The translations under genes and the position numbers were made by a program. The notes beneath the pieces were generated by a model, which worked only from the letters and a program-made list of their open reading frames with translations, ran no database searches and was not told the DNA's origin. This document shows, piece by piece, positions 11,018 through 23,293 of a DNA stretch of 64,000 nucleotides (within the stretch, counting starts at the first letter, position 1; the number at the start of each line of letters is the position of its first letter). This DNA comes from Corinectria fuckeliana (Eukaryota; Ascomycota; Sordariomycetes; Hypocreales; Nectriaceae): assembly GCA_019137255.1 (NCBI GenBank), contig WPDH01000170.1, positions 248,001 through 312,000 on the forward strand, in the 5' to 3' direction.

Positions 11018-11824
11018 TCTGGGTCTGGACGACGAATGGAAGGCACCGACAAGGAGGAGAAGGATACTGGGAGGACACTGCAACGGCGAGCATATCAGCC
11101 GGCCGTGGGGAGCCAAGTCCGACCGAGGCATAATCCGAGTTGCGACCAAGACTCGGTGTATGATTGAGGATACACGTGGCGGCACTGCATAGAGGTTTCC
11201 TAGGTCCCTGTTTAACAATTTGTTAGCAGGTGTACAATACACACAATTAGATGACAATTCGCTGATGGGACCGCGTGTCTTGTTTTCGTTGAGGTTCCAT
11301 TGTCGAATTGATCTAGGTGAGAATGAGTGTTATCATTGGTGATCTGCCTCTGACGTATCGGCATCTACGGGATAGGCCTATCTAGTAAGGCTGGCAATAG
11401 GCCTCGCTGAGCCATGCTCTGTGTTTTTGAGCTAGAATCCTTGGTCACGACAAAGGCCCGTCAATCGCCGTAAATGCTACCAACAAGCTGTTAAATGAGA
11501 AATACAAAGTACAAAAGCTCGCATCATATCAGTTGCACAAGACTAAGAGCTTCCCAAGGCTTGGGATTGATGTATACGGTACCTGTTACGGATGCCCGTG
11601 CTTCCCGTCATGATGGAAGCCGGATAAACTACGGTTCCTGCCGCGCGTGTGAGCTTCGTGTCAAGGTACGTACCCCGGGATCCACCTCCCCTGCGCCATC
11701 GATTGATTGGCGCAGGTAAGCTCCAAGCTGTCCTCTCGTCCTTGTCTTGGAGGTGACAACTGGGTTTCGGCTTCGACAAGTTGCATCAACTCGAGCGCAA
11801 CCATCGTCGACATTCCTGGCCACC
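11018..11824. other. intergenic, no gene seen
   Basis: About 800 bp holding the trailer of the ATP synthase gene and the promoter of STT3. Short frames on both strands (for example 11629-11928 minus) have no recognisable content. No repeat is evident. Confidence 0.55.
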
Positions 11825-14327
11825 ATGACGGCCCTTATATCCCAGGACCTCCTCTCGGGGGCGACGGCAACAAAGGGGAGGACCTTGCTCCGAGTTATCA
11901 TCCTTCTTTTCATTGCTGGTGCTGCCATCTCCAGCCGTCTCTTCTCCGTTATTCGTAAGTGTTCTACACCAGCTTTCGTTTAGCCGGCAACAGCCTCCTC
12001 GTTGACCGCAATCCATCGAGTCTTTTCGCTAACACATTCTGCGCAGGTTTCGAGAGTATTATCCATGAGTGTCAGTCAAGTCTATCGATTCTCCGGACTC
12101 TTTTGTAGTGACGTGCTGACCATGCCCTAGTCGACCCGTGGTTCAACTTCCGAGCGACGAAATACTTGGTTGCCAATGGGTTCTACAGTTTCTGGGATTG
12201 GTTTGATGATCGGACATGGCATCCTCTCGGTCGGGTTACCGGAGGTACCCTCTATCCTGGCCTGATGGTCACCAGCGGCGCCATTTACCACGCCCTCCGC
12301 GCCCTCACTATCCCCGTCGACATTAGAAACATCTGTGTCCTCCTTGCGCCCGCCTTCTCTGGTCTCACAGCGTACGCGACGTATCTCCTTACCAACGAGA
12401 TGACCACCTCACCCTCCGCTGGTCTCCTGGCTGCCATCTTCATGGGCATTGCGCCTGGCTACATCTCGCGATCCGTCGCCGGCAGCTACGACAATGAAGC
12501 CATTGCCATCTTCCTTCTTGTTTTCACCTTCTTCCTCTGGATCAAAGCCCTGAAGCTCGGCTCGATGCTCTGGGGTGCGCTCTGTGCGCTCTTCTACGGC
12601 TACATGGTGGCCTCGTGGGGTGGATATGCCTTCATCACCTGTCTGCTGCCCATGCACGCCTTTGTCCTTATCTGCATGGGACGATACAGCACTCGACTCT
12701 ACGTCAGCTACACGACGTGGTACGCCCTCGGCACGCTGGCCAGCATGCAGATTCCTTTCGTTGGTTTCCTTCCTGTTAAGACTAGCGAGCATATGCCTGC
12801 TTTAGGTATGATTAGTGTGACCCTTCCCCTTGAATTGTTTCTGACAGCCTGGACAGGTATCTTCGGCTTCCTCCAGCTTATTGGCTTCATCCAATTTGTG
12901 CGATCTGCAATTTCCGGACGCCAGTTCCAGACTTTCCTCGTTACTCTCCTCGTGGCGACATTTGGCCTGGGCCTTGCCGGCCTGGTCGGCTTGACTTCCT
13001 TGGGATACATTGCTCCCTGGAACGGCCGGTTTTACTCTCTCTGGGATACCAGCTACGCCAAGATTCATATCCCCATTATTGCTTCCGTCTCCGAGCACCA
13101 GCCGACTGCCTGGCCGTCGTTCTTCTTTGACCTCAACTTCCTTATCTGGCTCTTCCCCGCCGGTGTCTACCTGTGCTTCCAGAACCTCAGAGATGAGCAT
13201 GTCTTCATTGTGGTCTACGCCATGTTTGGAAGCTACTTCGCCGGTGTCATGGTCCGTCTCATGCTTACCTTGACCCCCGTGGTCTGTGTCGCTGCCGCCA
13301 TTGCCGTGTCGCAAATTCTAGACACGTACCTGGCTTTGAACCAGCCCAAGACCGAGGAGATTCAGCCTGAGACCACCGACGGCTCTTCCAAGAAGTCAAA
13401 GGGTGGCCTCAGGGCTACCGAGAAGCCTAACGTCGGCATCTACAACACCCTTTCCAAGGTCGTCATCACTGGCGCTATGACCATCTACCTGCTCATGTTC
13501 GTCACCCACTGCACCTGGGTCACCTCTAACGCCTACTCATCGCCTTCGGTGGTGTTGGCTAGCCGAATGCCTGACGGTAGCCAACATATTATTGATGACT
13601 ACCGAGAGGCCTACCAATGGCTCCGCCAGAACACCAAGGAAGATGCCAAGATCATGTCGTGGTGGGACTACGGTTACCAGATTGGTGGCATGGCCGATCG
13701 GCCCACACTGGTTGACAACAACACCTGGAACAACACCCACATCGCCACCGTCGGAAAGGCCATGAGCTCCCGTGAGGAGGTCAGCTACCCTATCATGCGA
13801 CAGCACGAAGTCGACTATGTTCTGATCGTCTTCGGTGGTCTCCTGGGCTACTCGGGAGACGACATCAACAAGTTCCTCTGGATGGTCCGTATCGCCGAAG
13901 GTATCTGGCCTGACGAGGTCAAGGAGCGTGACTTTTTTACTGCTCGTGGCGAGTACAAGGTCGACGGCGATGCTACCGAGACCATGAAGAATAGCTTGAT
14001 GTAAGTTTTTTCAATTGGCTTGGTGGAGTTATTCCGATGCTAATTGTTTACTACAGGTACAAGATGTCGTACTACAACTACAACACCCTCTTCCCCTCGG
14101 GCCAGGCCGTTGACCGAGTTCGTGGTGTTCGCATGCCGGACCAGGGTCCCGTTCTCAACACAGTTGAGGAGGCCTTCACTAGCGAGAACTGGATCATTCG
14201 CATCTACAAGGTCAAGGATCTCGACAACGTTGGCCGTGAACACGGAGCTGCCGCTGCGTTTGAGCGGGGCCAGAAGAAGAAGAAGACGCAGAAGAAGAGG
14301 GGCGCCCGAGTCCTTCGAGTTGATTAA
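11825..14327 (+). CDS. STT3: oligosaccharyltransferase catalytic subunit STT3
   Basis: Four exons, 11825-11954, 12047-12070 (a 24-nt micro-exon), 12131-14000 and 14057-14327, give 764 aa. The joins restore LFSVIRFESIIHEFDPWFNFRATKY, which contains the first acidic catalytic motif. Multiple membrane segments follow, with AGSYDNEAIAIF. The lumenal domain has the WWDYG motif (W562-W563-D564-Y565-G566) and DNNTWNNTHIATVGKAMSS, the DK/MI region. The C-terminus is lysine-rich (KKKKTQKKRG). STT3 transfers the lipid-linked glycan to Asn of N-x-S/T sequons in the ER lumen. All residues expected for catalysis are present. Confidence 0.96.
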
Positions 14328-15518
14328 ACTCCGGGATTGAGTAGGGAGCGCATCGGATTGAAATAAACTGGACCAAAATGGTTCGCATGTAGACAAAAGC
14401 GCATTTGAAATGTATACCACTGTATGATTTTATCTGGAGAACAGACCGGGTTTCGTTGAAGGTGTTTGCGAGGTGTGGCGGTTGTCTCCTAATGAGTGGG
14501 GTTTGTGACTTGTTGGTGTTCTGCGATTGGCCGTTGTGAACGAACTCGTTGTCAAAACGTCAAACGGTGGTAAAAGGTGTCAACGGTTGACCCGCCGAGT
14601 TGATTGTGATGCGAGTCCGTTTGCCCATTGCGGGGGATAGAACGAGGAACGTCGGCGATGTAAACAACGGGCAGATTTGTTGAGATGGGAGACTATAAGA
14701 TGTACGAGACTCCCCTCCCTCTGGCTCTGGAGGTTTCATCTCTTTCATCCTTTACCCTCACTTCTGTTTCCAACAAGAGTTTCAACATACAAGCATTCAC
14801 ACACCACTTTGAGTTCTCTAGAAGGACTCAGAAGAACCCAGCACGGCGGCAGAGTAAAAGAAAGTATCCCGAGAAAGGCAGATAAAGACTGACATCGGCA
14901 CCTGAGTCTTGTTGTTCCTGGAGCGAGAGGTAAGTCAAGTCAACCTGATTTATATGCATGCATCCTCTCATGGGCCTTCTCGATGTGACTGACACGATAC
15001 AACTTAGACAACTCGACAGCAGGCACGGAACGGCTTTGCCCAACAGGCCTGGCAGTCTTCTGCTGTGTCTGCCATTTGGTCTCCATCCTGAATCAGGACA
15101 CTGCCCCCAGAAACTGTCCCGCTTGTTCAGGCGGTGACGTCTTTTCTAAGTGGCTGCCAGCTGGCAACGGCCTGTCTACCACAGAAGGCAGAAAACGCAT
15201 GCATCTCCAAGTCAACTTCACCTCACCTGCTTCCTTGCCCGGGAACTCTCTCCTTTCAATACCTCCACCTTCTCCTTCCTCCCTTTCCTCTCCCTCCTCC
15301 TTACCTGCCCTCCCCCCCCCTTCCGCTTCCTACTCCTTCTTCTCAGTCTCTCCTTTCCGTCTCCCCCCCTTCTTCTACTTCCTACCACCCGCCACCACCT
15401 AGCAGTACCATCGTTCGATCCGGCAATCTTGCATCTTCAGCTTTGATGCCGGGAAACTCCTGCAAAGTCGAGTACTACCACCACTAATCCATCGTGCTGC
15501 ACCTCTGGCTCCAGTGCA
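14328..15518. other. intergenic with CT-rich leader, no gene seen
   Basis: About 1.19 kb between STT3 and the next plus-strand gene. From about 15235 to 15405 the plus strand is strongly pyrimidine-rich (runs such as CTTCTCCTTCCTCCC and eight or more C in a row), a usual feature of highly used fungal promoters and 5' leaders. Frames in this tract reflect low complexity, not coding. Confidence 0.6.
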
Positions 15519-18500
15519 ATGGGTCGTGGTAGGAAGGGCCCTCATAAGAGCCGCCAGCGGACCCCCGGTATCGATCTTCTTGGTGCGGCGTTTGGACTGC
15601 CGCTCTTGCGCAACATACAGCGTTCTTCGAAACGAGCCCCGCCCATCACAGTTGACTATGACTCGGACTCCGATGATTACGACGATGAATCCGTCACTGA
15701 GCAGTCGGTTGACTCTGACTCTGACTATGACGACGCCATGTCTGAGGCACAGTCGTACGTCTCTGCTCGCCTCTCGAGGACTCCTTCGACTGTGAGACCA
15801 CGACGACGCAGGCGCTCGGTGACCTCGAATCCACGCTCGACTTCACGCAGATCGCCTCGTCACCATCGTCGGTCCTCACGACGACCAGCGACCCCCGTTG
15901 CGCCAAAGCCTTCTGTTGCGTCTCTTGTACCACCATCCGCCACTTTTCCACCGCACGTTCCTGTTCATTTACCTTCGCGCCCAGTCTGTATGACCCAACC
16001 AACTTCGTCTTTTTCCGAGCCTGCTTTACGTCAATATTTCGCAACTTTGCCAGTTCAACCGCAACAACAACAAATGTACTACCAGCCGCAATTTGCTTTA
16101 GTGCCGGCTCCAGCATCTGCACAGATGCCTCAGTATGTGGCGACTTCACTTGCCCAACCCGTCTTTGGACGCCCCCAAGCCGCGCCACAGCAGGCGACCG
16201 GGGATGCTCGAGAGAAGACTCCTCGTCGTGCTTCGGCGGCCTGGGCTGACGACTCTGGGTCCCTTTCCGAAGAAATGGACCGCCTACAGATGTGCATTGA
16301 TCGGAAGATGACGGACCTTGCCCAGCAGCCGCAGAACCCAGTTTTGCGCGCTGACTTGCGGAAGCTTCAGGACCAACTCAACGAAGCGCTGATCGCCGCC
16401 ATAGCGACAAAGAGAGCTTCGACAGACCGGACTCAGCCACAGCATACACCAAAGGCGAGCCAACAGTCTGGAAACAACAAGGGGAAGCCCACTGACGCTG
16501 TGAACGACACTCCTGCGCAGCGACCAAAACCCAGCCAGACATATGGAAATGCCTCCGAAGAGAAGATTGTGGGACAACGCGAACGAAGCCCGGAACGCGT
16601 ACCGCACAGCCATATCTGCTCCGGGTGTGGAACTGTCAGATCAGCCAACTTTCACGAGAAACACCCCATGACTCCCCAAGGAAAGCCGAGGTTCAACTTC
16701 TGCGAGGGTTGTCGCCGCAAGAGAGTCGACAGAGGCGTTGTGGGAAAGCATCACTTCTGCTTCGGATGCGGTCATGTGAGATCCAAATCGTTCCAGGCCC
16801 AGTACCCGACTCTTCCGGGCGATTCGATTCTCCACAACTACTGTGCCCCGTGTTTGAAAGAGGTAAGAGCTGATGAGGGCATCGACGAGATGTCTGTGCT
16901 CGGCCTGGTAAGTACCACCTACCTACACACGTAGCTCTGAATCACTGCTAACGTCCTACAGAACTCGGAAACCAACACGCCTCGGAAAAAGAGCCGCACG
17001 CTCGTCGTAGACGAGGAGGAAGCAGACTGTGACACCCTTCGTACTCAACTTTGTTGCAACCGCCATGGCGAGAGAACTCCACGCAAAGGCAAACGATTGG
17101 AGACTTCATCCGCCGAGGTTGAATCCGAGTCCGACTTTTCAGAAGATGAGGCTATCGACACTAAGCACCGATCACGCAACTTGGCCGGTCACAACTGCCC
17201 GGATCCCCAGAAACCCAAGGTCCCCAAGCCCTCTGCCCCGAAGCCCGTTGACGAGGCCCCAAAGGTGTCTCGCCGCCAGACCCGGAACCAAGGGCCAGCA
17301 GAGCGACGGACCCAACGGAACTCCTCGGAGCGAGTCGACGAGAAACATGACGGACGTCCCGCAAAACCAGAAGTGTGCCGAGAATACCGGGCTCCGTACA
17401 TCGAGGAAGCAACGTCTGCTGCCCGTTCTCGTTCAGCTAAAGAACACAAGGATGGTCATCATGCTAGCAAGGGTCGTCGCTCCTCTGGCAGCTCTGGACA
17501 GGAAAAATGCACTTGCCACGAGCACGAGCACGAACACGGACCTGCGAAACAGTCCGAGAAACACATTGAGTCGGAATCCTCGTCTGGTTCTCGCAAGAGC
17601 TCCGCGAAGTCGTCTGCCAGCAAGACTGTCAGGTTCAAACGGTCTGTGGAGATTTCGCCGGACTCCAACTGCGTCTCTACATCCTCCGATGATTGCGAGA
17701 TGAACACGAGAGAGAACGCCGGCACCGGGTCTCCCCGAGCTGCAAAGTCGCCACAGCTCCCTCGCCACGAGATGCCCCGATCCGCAAAGAGTTGTGATGA
17801 AAAGCATACCAGGAGTCACCACCGAGATCCCGACCATGGCACCCCTGCACCCGACCATCCGGAACCCCATCGGAGCTCGTTCAAGGGGCCTAGCAGCGTG
17901 CCCCGGAGCACCCCTTCTCCCGGATTCCAAGGCGCATTTGGCAAGGGCTTTGGCTCTAAGAACTGCGATTGGGCAGGCTTCAACAGTTACGGGGAGCCAC
18001 CTTTCGACCGCAACGGGTTCGGCATGCCGTATGGGAACTCATCTGCGAGGATGCACGACTTCGCCAACAGGCCTCTCGGTGGTCACTACGGCGAGGAGTT
18101 CGCAGAGACACCAAGACCCCAAGCCTCGTTCCGCACATCGGGCTTCGGGTCCTTCTTCAACAAATCCGGGATCAACAAAGCGCCAGGCGGCGGCGAGAGA
18201 GCTGGCCCTTTTCCTCCACCTATGGCTTCGAGTCCAGATTCCTACCCCTTCAATGAGACTGGCAGAGACCATTAGGAAGGATTTGGCCATCGTTTCCCAG
18301 ATCGCGGACAATCGTCGTCTCCCGATGAGCATAGTTTCTCTTCGAGACAGCCCTTCTCTGGCACTCAAACTGCGTTCACTGATCCGGATTACTACCATGG
18401 CGAAGGCGAGTCTTTCTCTCAGGGCGATAACTATGCACAGAACAGCAACCCATACTACCAACCACCCCACAACGGTCCTGGATTCCCCCCCGAAGAGAGT

Positions 18501-18847
18501 CATGGCTGGGCGGGTGAGCGAGCAGCACGATTTCGTGGACCGAGAAGGGCGAAGAGATCTTGGCCAAGAACGGACGACCCGATTCCTGAGCCTGTTATTG
18601 AAGAGCCTGAAAGCTCTGTCGGATCCCCTTCTCCCGAACGACGTACGATAAAGTTGATTGGTATGCAACTGGTGGGCGATGACACGTGTGCAGCTTTTCA
18701 CTAACCACTTGGCGTACAGAATACAACGTGCTCACAGACTCATGGTCTGAGGGCGAAAAGAGTGACGACACTGAGATTGAGGAGGTTATCTCTGACGAAG
18801 ACATTGACAAGGATATCATCACGAAGCGAGACCCGCTTCTGCTCTGA
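15519..18847 (+). CDS. large disordered protein with two tandem Cys4 modules; frame interrupted by in-frame TAG
   Basis: Exons 15519-16907, 16962-18660 and 18720-18847. The protein starts MGRGRKGPHKSRQRTPGIDL and is mostly low-complexity Ser/Arg/Pro/Asp. Near residues 365-405 and 412-452 it has two related modules of the form CxxCGxVRSxxF(x14-18)FCxxC, likely zinc ribbons. A TAG at 18273-18275 ends the frame after 900 aa. However, the same frame stays open for another 385 nt and reaches a good intron (GTATGC donor, CACTAACC branch, TACAG acceptor). It then continues in frame through an acidic tail (SDDTEIEEVISDEDIDKD) to TGA at 18845-18847, 170 further residues. The end given here covers both parts. 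A conservative annotation would stop at 18275. I do not recognise the family. A TAG from a CAG codon, a base error or programmed readthrough are all possible. Confidence 0.7.
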
Positions 18848-19522
18848 TCAGCTGCCGACTATTACAGCGAGCAGGGCCTTTGAAACTTGTGCTATACTTT
18901 GAGCGACATGTATTGCGATTACTTTGGGCTTGAGGAGCGTCGGATGGACAGGATAGCCCGCCTGACTAACTGGATGGGACGCTCTCATTGTTTCTTGGAG
19001 GGGCTGATGGAACCCCTGGTACCGGGATTTCTGCCTCATCGTTGTATTCTATTGATAGTTTGGGTGTAATAACATACTTTGCTTTGAAATCCGCATCACT
19101 ATACTTGCAAGCCAACAAAGTCCTCAGGAGCACACTGTCTAAACTACTAGGCCGATTGATTCCTTACTATGCCCGCCACTTTTTCCTTTACCGTACACAC
19201 CACTCAAATATCTACGCCCTGCAAGAGAGGGCCAAACCGTGCGTTATGCCGTTCTAGATGACTTTGCGCCGCTCCCAGCACATGTATCCCGAGCCACGTA
19301 AAAAGCAGAAAAACATCCATCGATCCATCTTTCCCTTCTTCCCTCGTGTCCTCTACCCCATCCGCGCCACCCAATCTTGGTCCCAAGCTCATGCGTAACA
19401 CCCGCTGATAACTGTGTTCTATTCGCCTCCAATACCCTGGACAACTGTTCGTGCATGTCCTCCGTCTCACTAAAAAGGCAGATAAATAAAAAGCAAACTG
19501 CTAAATAAAAAGGGTGCTCAAT
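18848..19522. other. intergenic between convergent genes, no gene seen
   Basis: About 675 bp of AT-richer trailer sequence between two stop codons. AATAAA-like words (AAATAAAAAG at 19503-19512, GATAAATAAA near 19482) could serve as minus-strand or plus-strand 3'-end signals. No coding potential is visible. Confidence 0.55.
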
Positions 19523-22500
19523 CTAAGGGGCGGCGAGGCTGGCCTCCTTGTCGGGACTCGTGCGTGATGGCTGCCTCGTGAGAGTGCGGCCGGCGTATGA
19601 CGTCGGGGGCGCGCTGGCCGGTGAGCCCCTTCGCGAAGGTTGAACCTGTTTCGAAAGCAAGTAGTTCACGGCCTCTAGCCTCTTCGTCTCGAACAGCCGG
19701 CTCCTCTCGCGTTCTCTCTCGACGAAGCGAGCCCGAACTTCGTGCTCCACGTAGGCCTCTTCGTGCTTCTTCTTCTTCTCGGCAACGTCTCGAATCCGTT
19801 TCTCTGTCTTCTGGCAAGCCGCGTCTAGCTTCTGAGCCAAGGCCGGCGGCGCTACTTGGAAAGCCTTGTCATCGCCGCGAGATCGAGAGGAGGCACCCCA
19901 GAAACAGCGGAAGATGAGTTTCGTCTGGTTTTGAGGCTCAGGGGTTCCCCAAATGAGCAGGGTGTCACCGTTGTACACTCGCGTCCAGTAGCGGCAGGGA
20001 CCTCCGTTCTTCTTTGGCTCGGAGGAAGCGAGGACATAGTCATTGAGGCGGATACCCAACGTGGCCTTTGTTGAGATCCAGAAGCTATAGGAGTTTGGAT
20101 CATCTGTCGAGTCCCCGTGCCAGGGATGAGGGACTTTGACAGGATCTTTGGCAGGATCGTATCCCTCACCGTCCCTCCACAGCATCAACTTAAACGCATA
20201 TTTAGGGACTCGGGACTCGGTCCTCGGCTGGAAAACCTCGGTGTTTTCCGGACCTCGACCAAAGGAAACGAGCGAGTCAGTGATTGGGAACGAGATTCCT
20301 TGGATAGACGAGTCAGGATGGGACTCGAACATGCCTACTGCTCGCTTGCTGAGAATGTCGTCCTGGATCGGAACAACGATATGCGCGTTTGGAGCAAGCG
20401 TATCTGGAATTTGATCGTATTCGACTGGGGCAGCGGTGGGTGGAAATTCCGTGGGGTCGTCACCCATGGTCTGGTCCTCAAGTTTCGAAGGCTCCCGGGA
20501 CATACGGGACAGTTCTCCTCGTGACTGTCCCTTGGGAAGAGGCGGGAAGTATTTCGTCGCCAGATCCCAGAGAGGAGACATTCCCGGGGCAAACTCCTCG
20601 TTTCTATCGCGAGCAGCTAGTGAGAAGGCACCGTGTTGAAGTTGCGTCATCTCAGGGTAGTCGAGGTGCCAGGTGTTGCGATCTTGTTTCCAAAATCCCA
20701 TCTTGTTGTATGGGCCGTCGATTTGCCGTCTTCCTTGCCTTCTAATTTGAGGAATCCGGGCCAGCAACTTGTATTCGTCAATTAAAATTTCATCATTAGC
20801 CAGGCCGTCCATGTTACCCTCCGACTTGAGCCTCTTCATAAAAGGCTTCCCGGGAGGTGTGTTTTCGTCATATTCGTCACTCGTATCAAGCGAGCGGGGT
20901 TTACGCTTGCTGGTGTTGAAGTCCGTGGACAGTACGGAGTAGTTGGACGGGCCAAGCTTTTCAACGACGGACTCGTTCCCGCCGAGGCTTTGGGAGGCAA
21001 CGTCTTCAACCAAGCTCTGAAGCTGATCGGCGGACTGGTTTTGGGCGACGGAAATGGTCGTCTGGCGGGACGTTGTCCGGCGGGGTCTATCCTTGGGTGT
21101 CGCTGAGTCGTCAGACTGATAGGCCTCATCCACATCATCGCCTAAGATTTCCGTTTCTCCCATGCTTGGGTTACTGGCCCGAAGGTTGAGAAAGTCTTCC
21201 GGGATCACCCCGGAGCTGCCGATAGCGGAAACACCGACCTCCCCAAAAAGCCTGGGCTGCTGAGTTTGCTGTCCAAAGCTATTCTCCTTCTCGGAATCTT
21301 CCCCCATTGAGTCGCTCACCCGGTCTTCTTCATAGTGATGTGGTTGGAGCTGAGAGAAGTGACCAACCATGTCTTCGTCATCCGTAATCTCGTCGAAGGA
21401 CTGTGAAGCCTCGATGGTCGAGCCTTGGGCTTCCAACCAGGGGTGACCACTCAGTTCGAGCACCGTGGCTCGGTTCTCAGGGCGCCTTTGAAGCATTCTG
21501 CACAGAAAGTCGATGGCGTTTTCCGAAACGCCATATCTCTGGAGAGGGGCAATGTTGAGGCGAGACGTCATGATTTTATGCAGCAGCTCAGAGTAGCTAA
21601 TTCCGCCCTTAACAGGATAGGGCGGGGACCCCGTCATGGCGTAGAACAGAACGCCGCCAAGAGACCAGATGTCAACGGCGTGGTTGTACCTCTGCCCGGG
21701 CATGCGCCGAGCCTTCTTGCCGCGGCTTCGGACTCCATCGTCGTCGTACTCGGCATACTCGGTGTATACCTCGGGTGCACAGTAGAGAAGGGTTCCGCAG
21801 AATGTTCTCAGGAAGGTCTGCTCGCTGTCGACCATTTTCGACAGGCCAAAATCGGTAAGCTTGATGTCGATGGGGTCGAGGGAGTTGATCAGAATGTTGT
21901 CTGGCTTGACATCTCGGTGGGTGATATTGCTGCTGTGCAGATAGCCCAGGGCGCCGAGAAGCTGCTGTGACATGACCCGTACGACTTCTTCGTCGAGGAC
22001 CCCTTGGTCTAAGATGAACTTGCCCAGATCACCGCCAGGGATGTACTCCATGATGATGATCAAGAGTCTGTCGTCCCATTCGAAGTGCTCGACGTAGTCC
22101 ACAATATTTGGCTATAATTTGCTGGTTAATACCAGAGCGGCTGAATTTGGTTGGCGGTTGGACTTACATGTTTCACTCGCTGCATGATTTTCATCTCGTT
22201 CTCCACCTTCTGATCCAAGACGCCGTTCTTGATGAACCTCCGTTTCTCAAGCTCCTTCGCAGCATAAGGCCGCCCGGTGTATTTGGAGGTTACCTTGTGC
22301 ACTACCGCGAAAGCTCCCTTACCGATCATACCAGTACGGTTGTACTTGCCCGAGCCAGTCCACTCCCGGCAGAGAGTCTGTGGCGTTTCCCTCCTCTTTG
22401 TCGGGGAACGAGTCTGGGCACGAGACGTTTCGTTGGATTCGGTCCTCCTGAGGGGTGCATGAGCTGAGGGCTTGAACAGGTCGACGTGACCACCAGGGCC

Positions 22501-23293
22501 AGCTGTTATGGTCTCGTTCTGATGCCTGAGGTTATGGCGAGCAAAGAAATCCTGGACTTTGTTGGTATAGGCCTGGTCGTAGACATCGTCACGACGTGGA
22601 ATTCGAACACGGAAGGCCAAGTCGCTCGCCTCCTGGTGCAGGTAGATCCGGATGACAGCACCAGAGCTCAGAACCCATTTGCTGGTCGGGGGATCAGTCC
22701 TTCCCTTCGCGTTCGGATGGGAGGCGAGCAGCTGGCTGTCGACGATGGTACCATTGGTGGACTGGTCTTCGATCATGACAGTGCCGTACTCGTTGACATA
22801 GATGCGGAAATGGATGTTACTGACACGCTTGAGCGGGTCATTGACGAAGACGACATCACAGCGAGCCGAGTTGCGGCCAAAGGCGAAGCCGGCGCCTGGG
22901 TTCTTCAGCTGCGTGGAGAGTCGGAGGATGATGGCATAGTTTCCGGAGCTTATGGGGTTCGCCTGGAAGCGGCCGGCGTCGTCCTCGAGGGTATAGTCAG
23001 GCTCCACCCCGTCAGCCTCGTCCTTTCCGATGATGTGGGGGGAGTCTTCGTGGACGAGACGGTCGAGCTCCAGGCGGGCCGGTTCAGAATGGGGGTAGAG
23101 GACGCAGATTATGTCGGAGATGTCCTCGTCAGAGAAGCCGGAGTTCTGCTTCCCGACTCGGCGCGGGTCGAGGACATTCTGGGTGGCTAGCGAGAAGCAA
23201 GGAAGGTCAGCGGGGGAACCGAGGGCAGAGCAGGAGAAGGCCGAGAGGGCCTGAAGGGCGGTTTGTACCTTGCGTGGGCTCCTCGCCGTCCAT
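19523..23293 (-). CDS. RAD53: Rad53/Chk2-type DNA-damage checkpoint kinase with two FHA domains
   Basis: Minus-strand exons 23293-23269 (25 nt), 23186-22168 and 22111-19523 give 1210 aa. The tiny first exon encodes MDGEEPTQ and joins in frame to ATQNVLDPRR. An FHA domain spans about residues 90-195 (FGRNSARCD, RVSNIHFRI, EDQSTNGT). The kinase domain runs from about 290 to 575, with glycine loop GKGAFAVV, Lys in YAAKEL, HRDVKPDN (catalytic Asp about 415), DFG and CAPEVY. The activation-segment side carries an acidic/basic insertion (YDDDGVRSRGKKARR). The long C-terminal part contains a second FHA-like segment (VSFGRGPENTEVF to LLIWGTPEP), the Rad53 arrangement. The family is activated by Mec1/Tel1 phosphorylation and halts the cell cycle after DNA damage. 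In Neurospora, Chk2-type kinases (PRD-4, MUS-59) have also been studied; which paralogue this is I cannot tell. Confidence 0.9.

Noticed and set aside
18029..18275. Intron from GTATGG at 18029 to the AG of the in-frame TAG
   Set aside because: It would remove the stop but has no branch site, is much longer than neighbouring introns, and shifts to a frame that ends before the good terminal intron at 18661.
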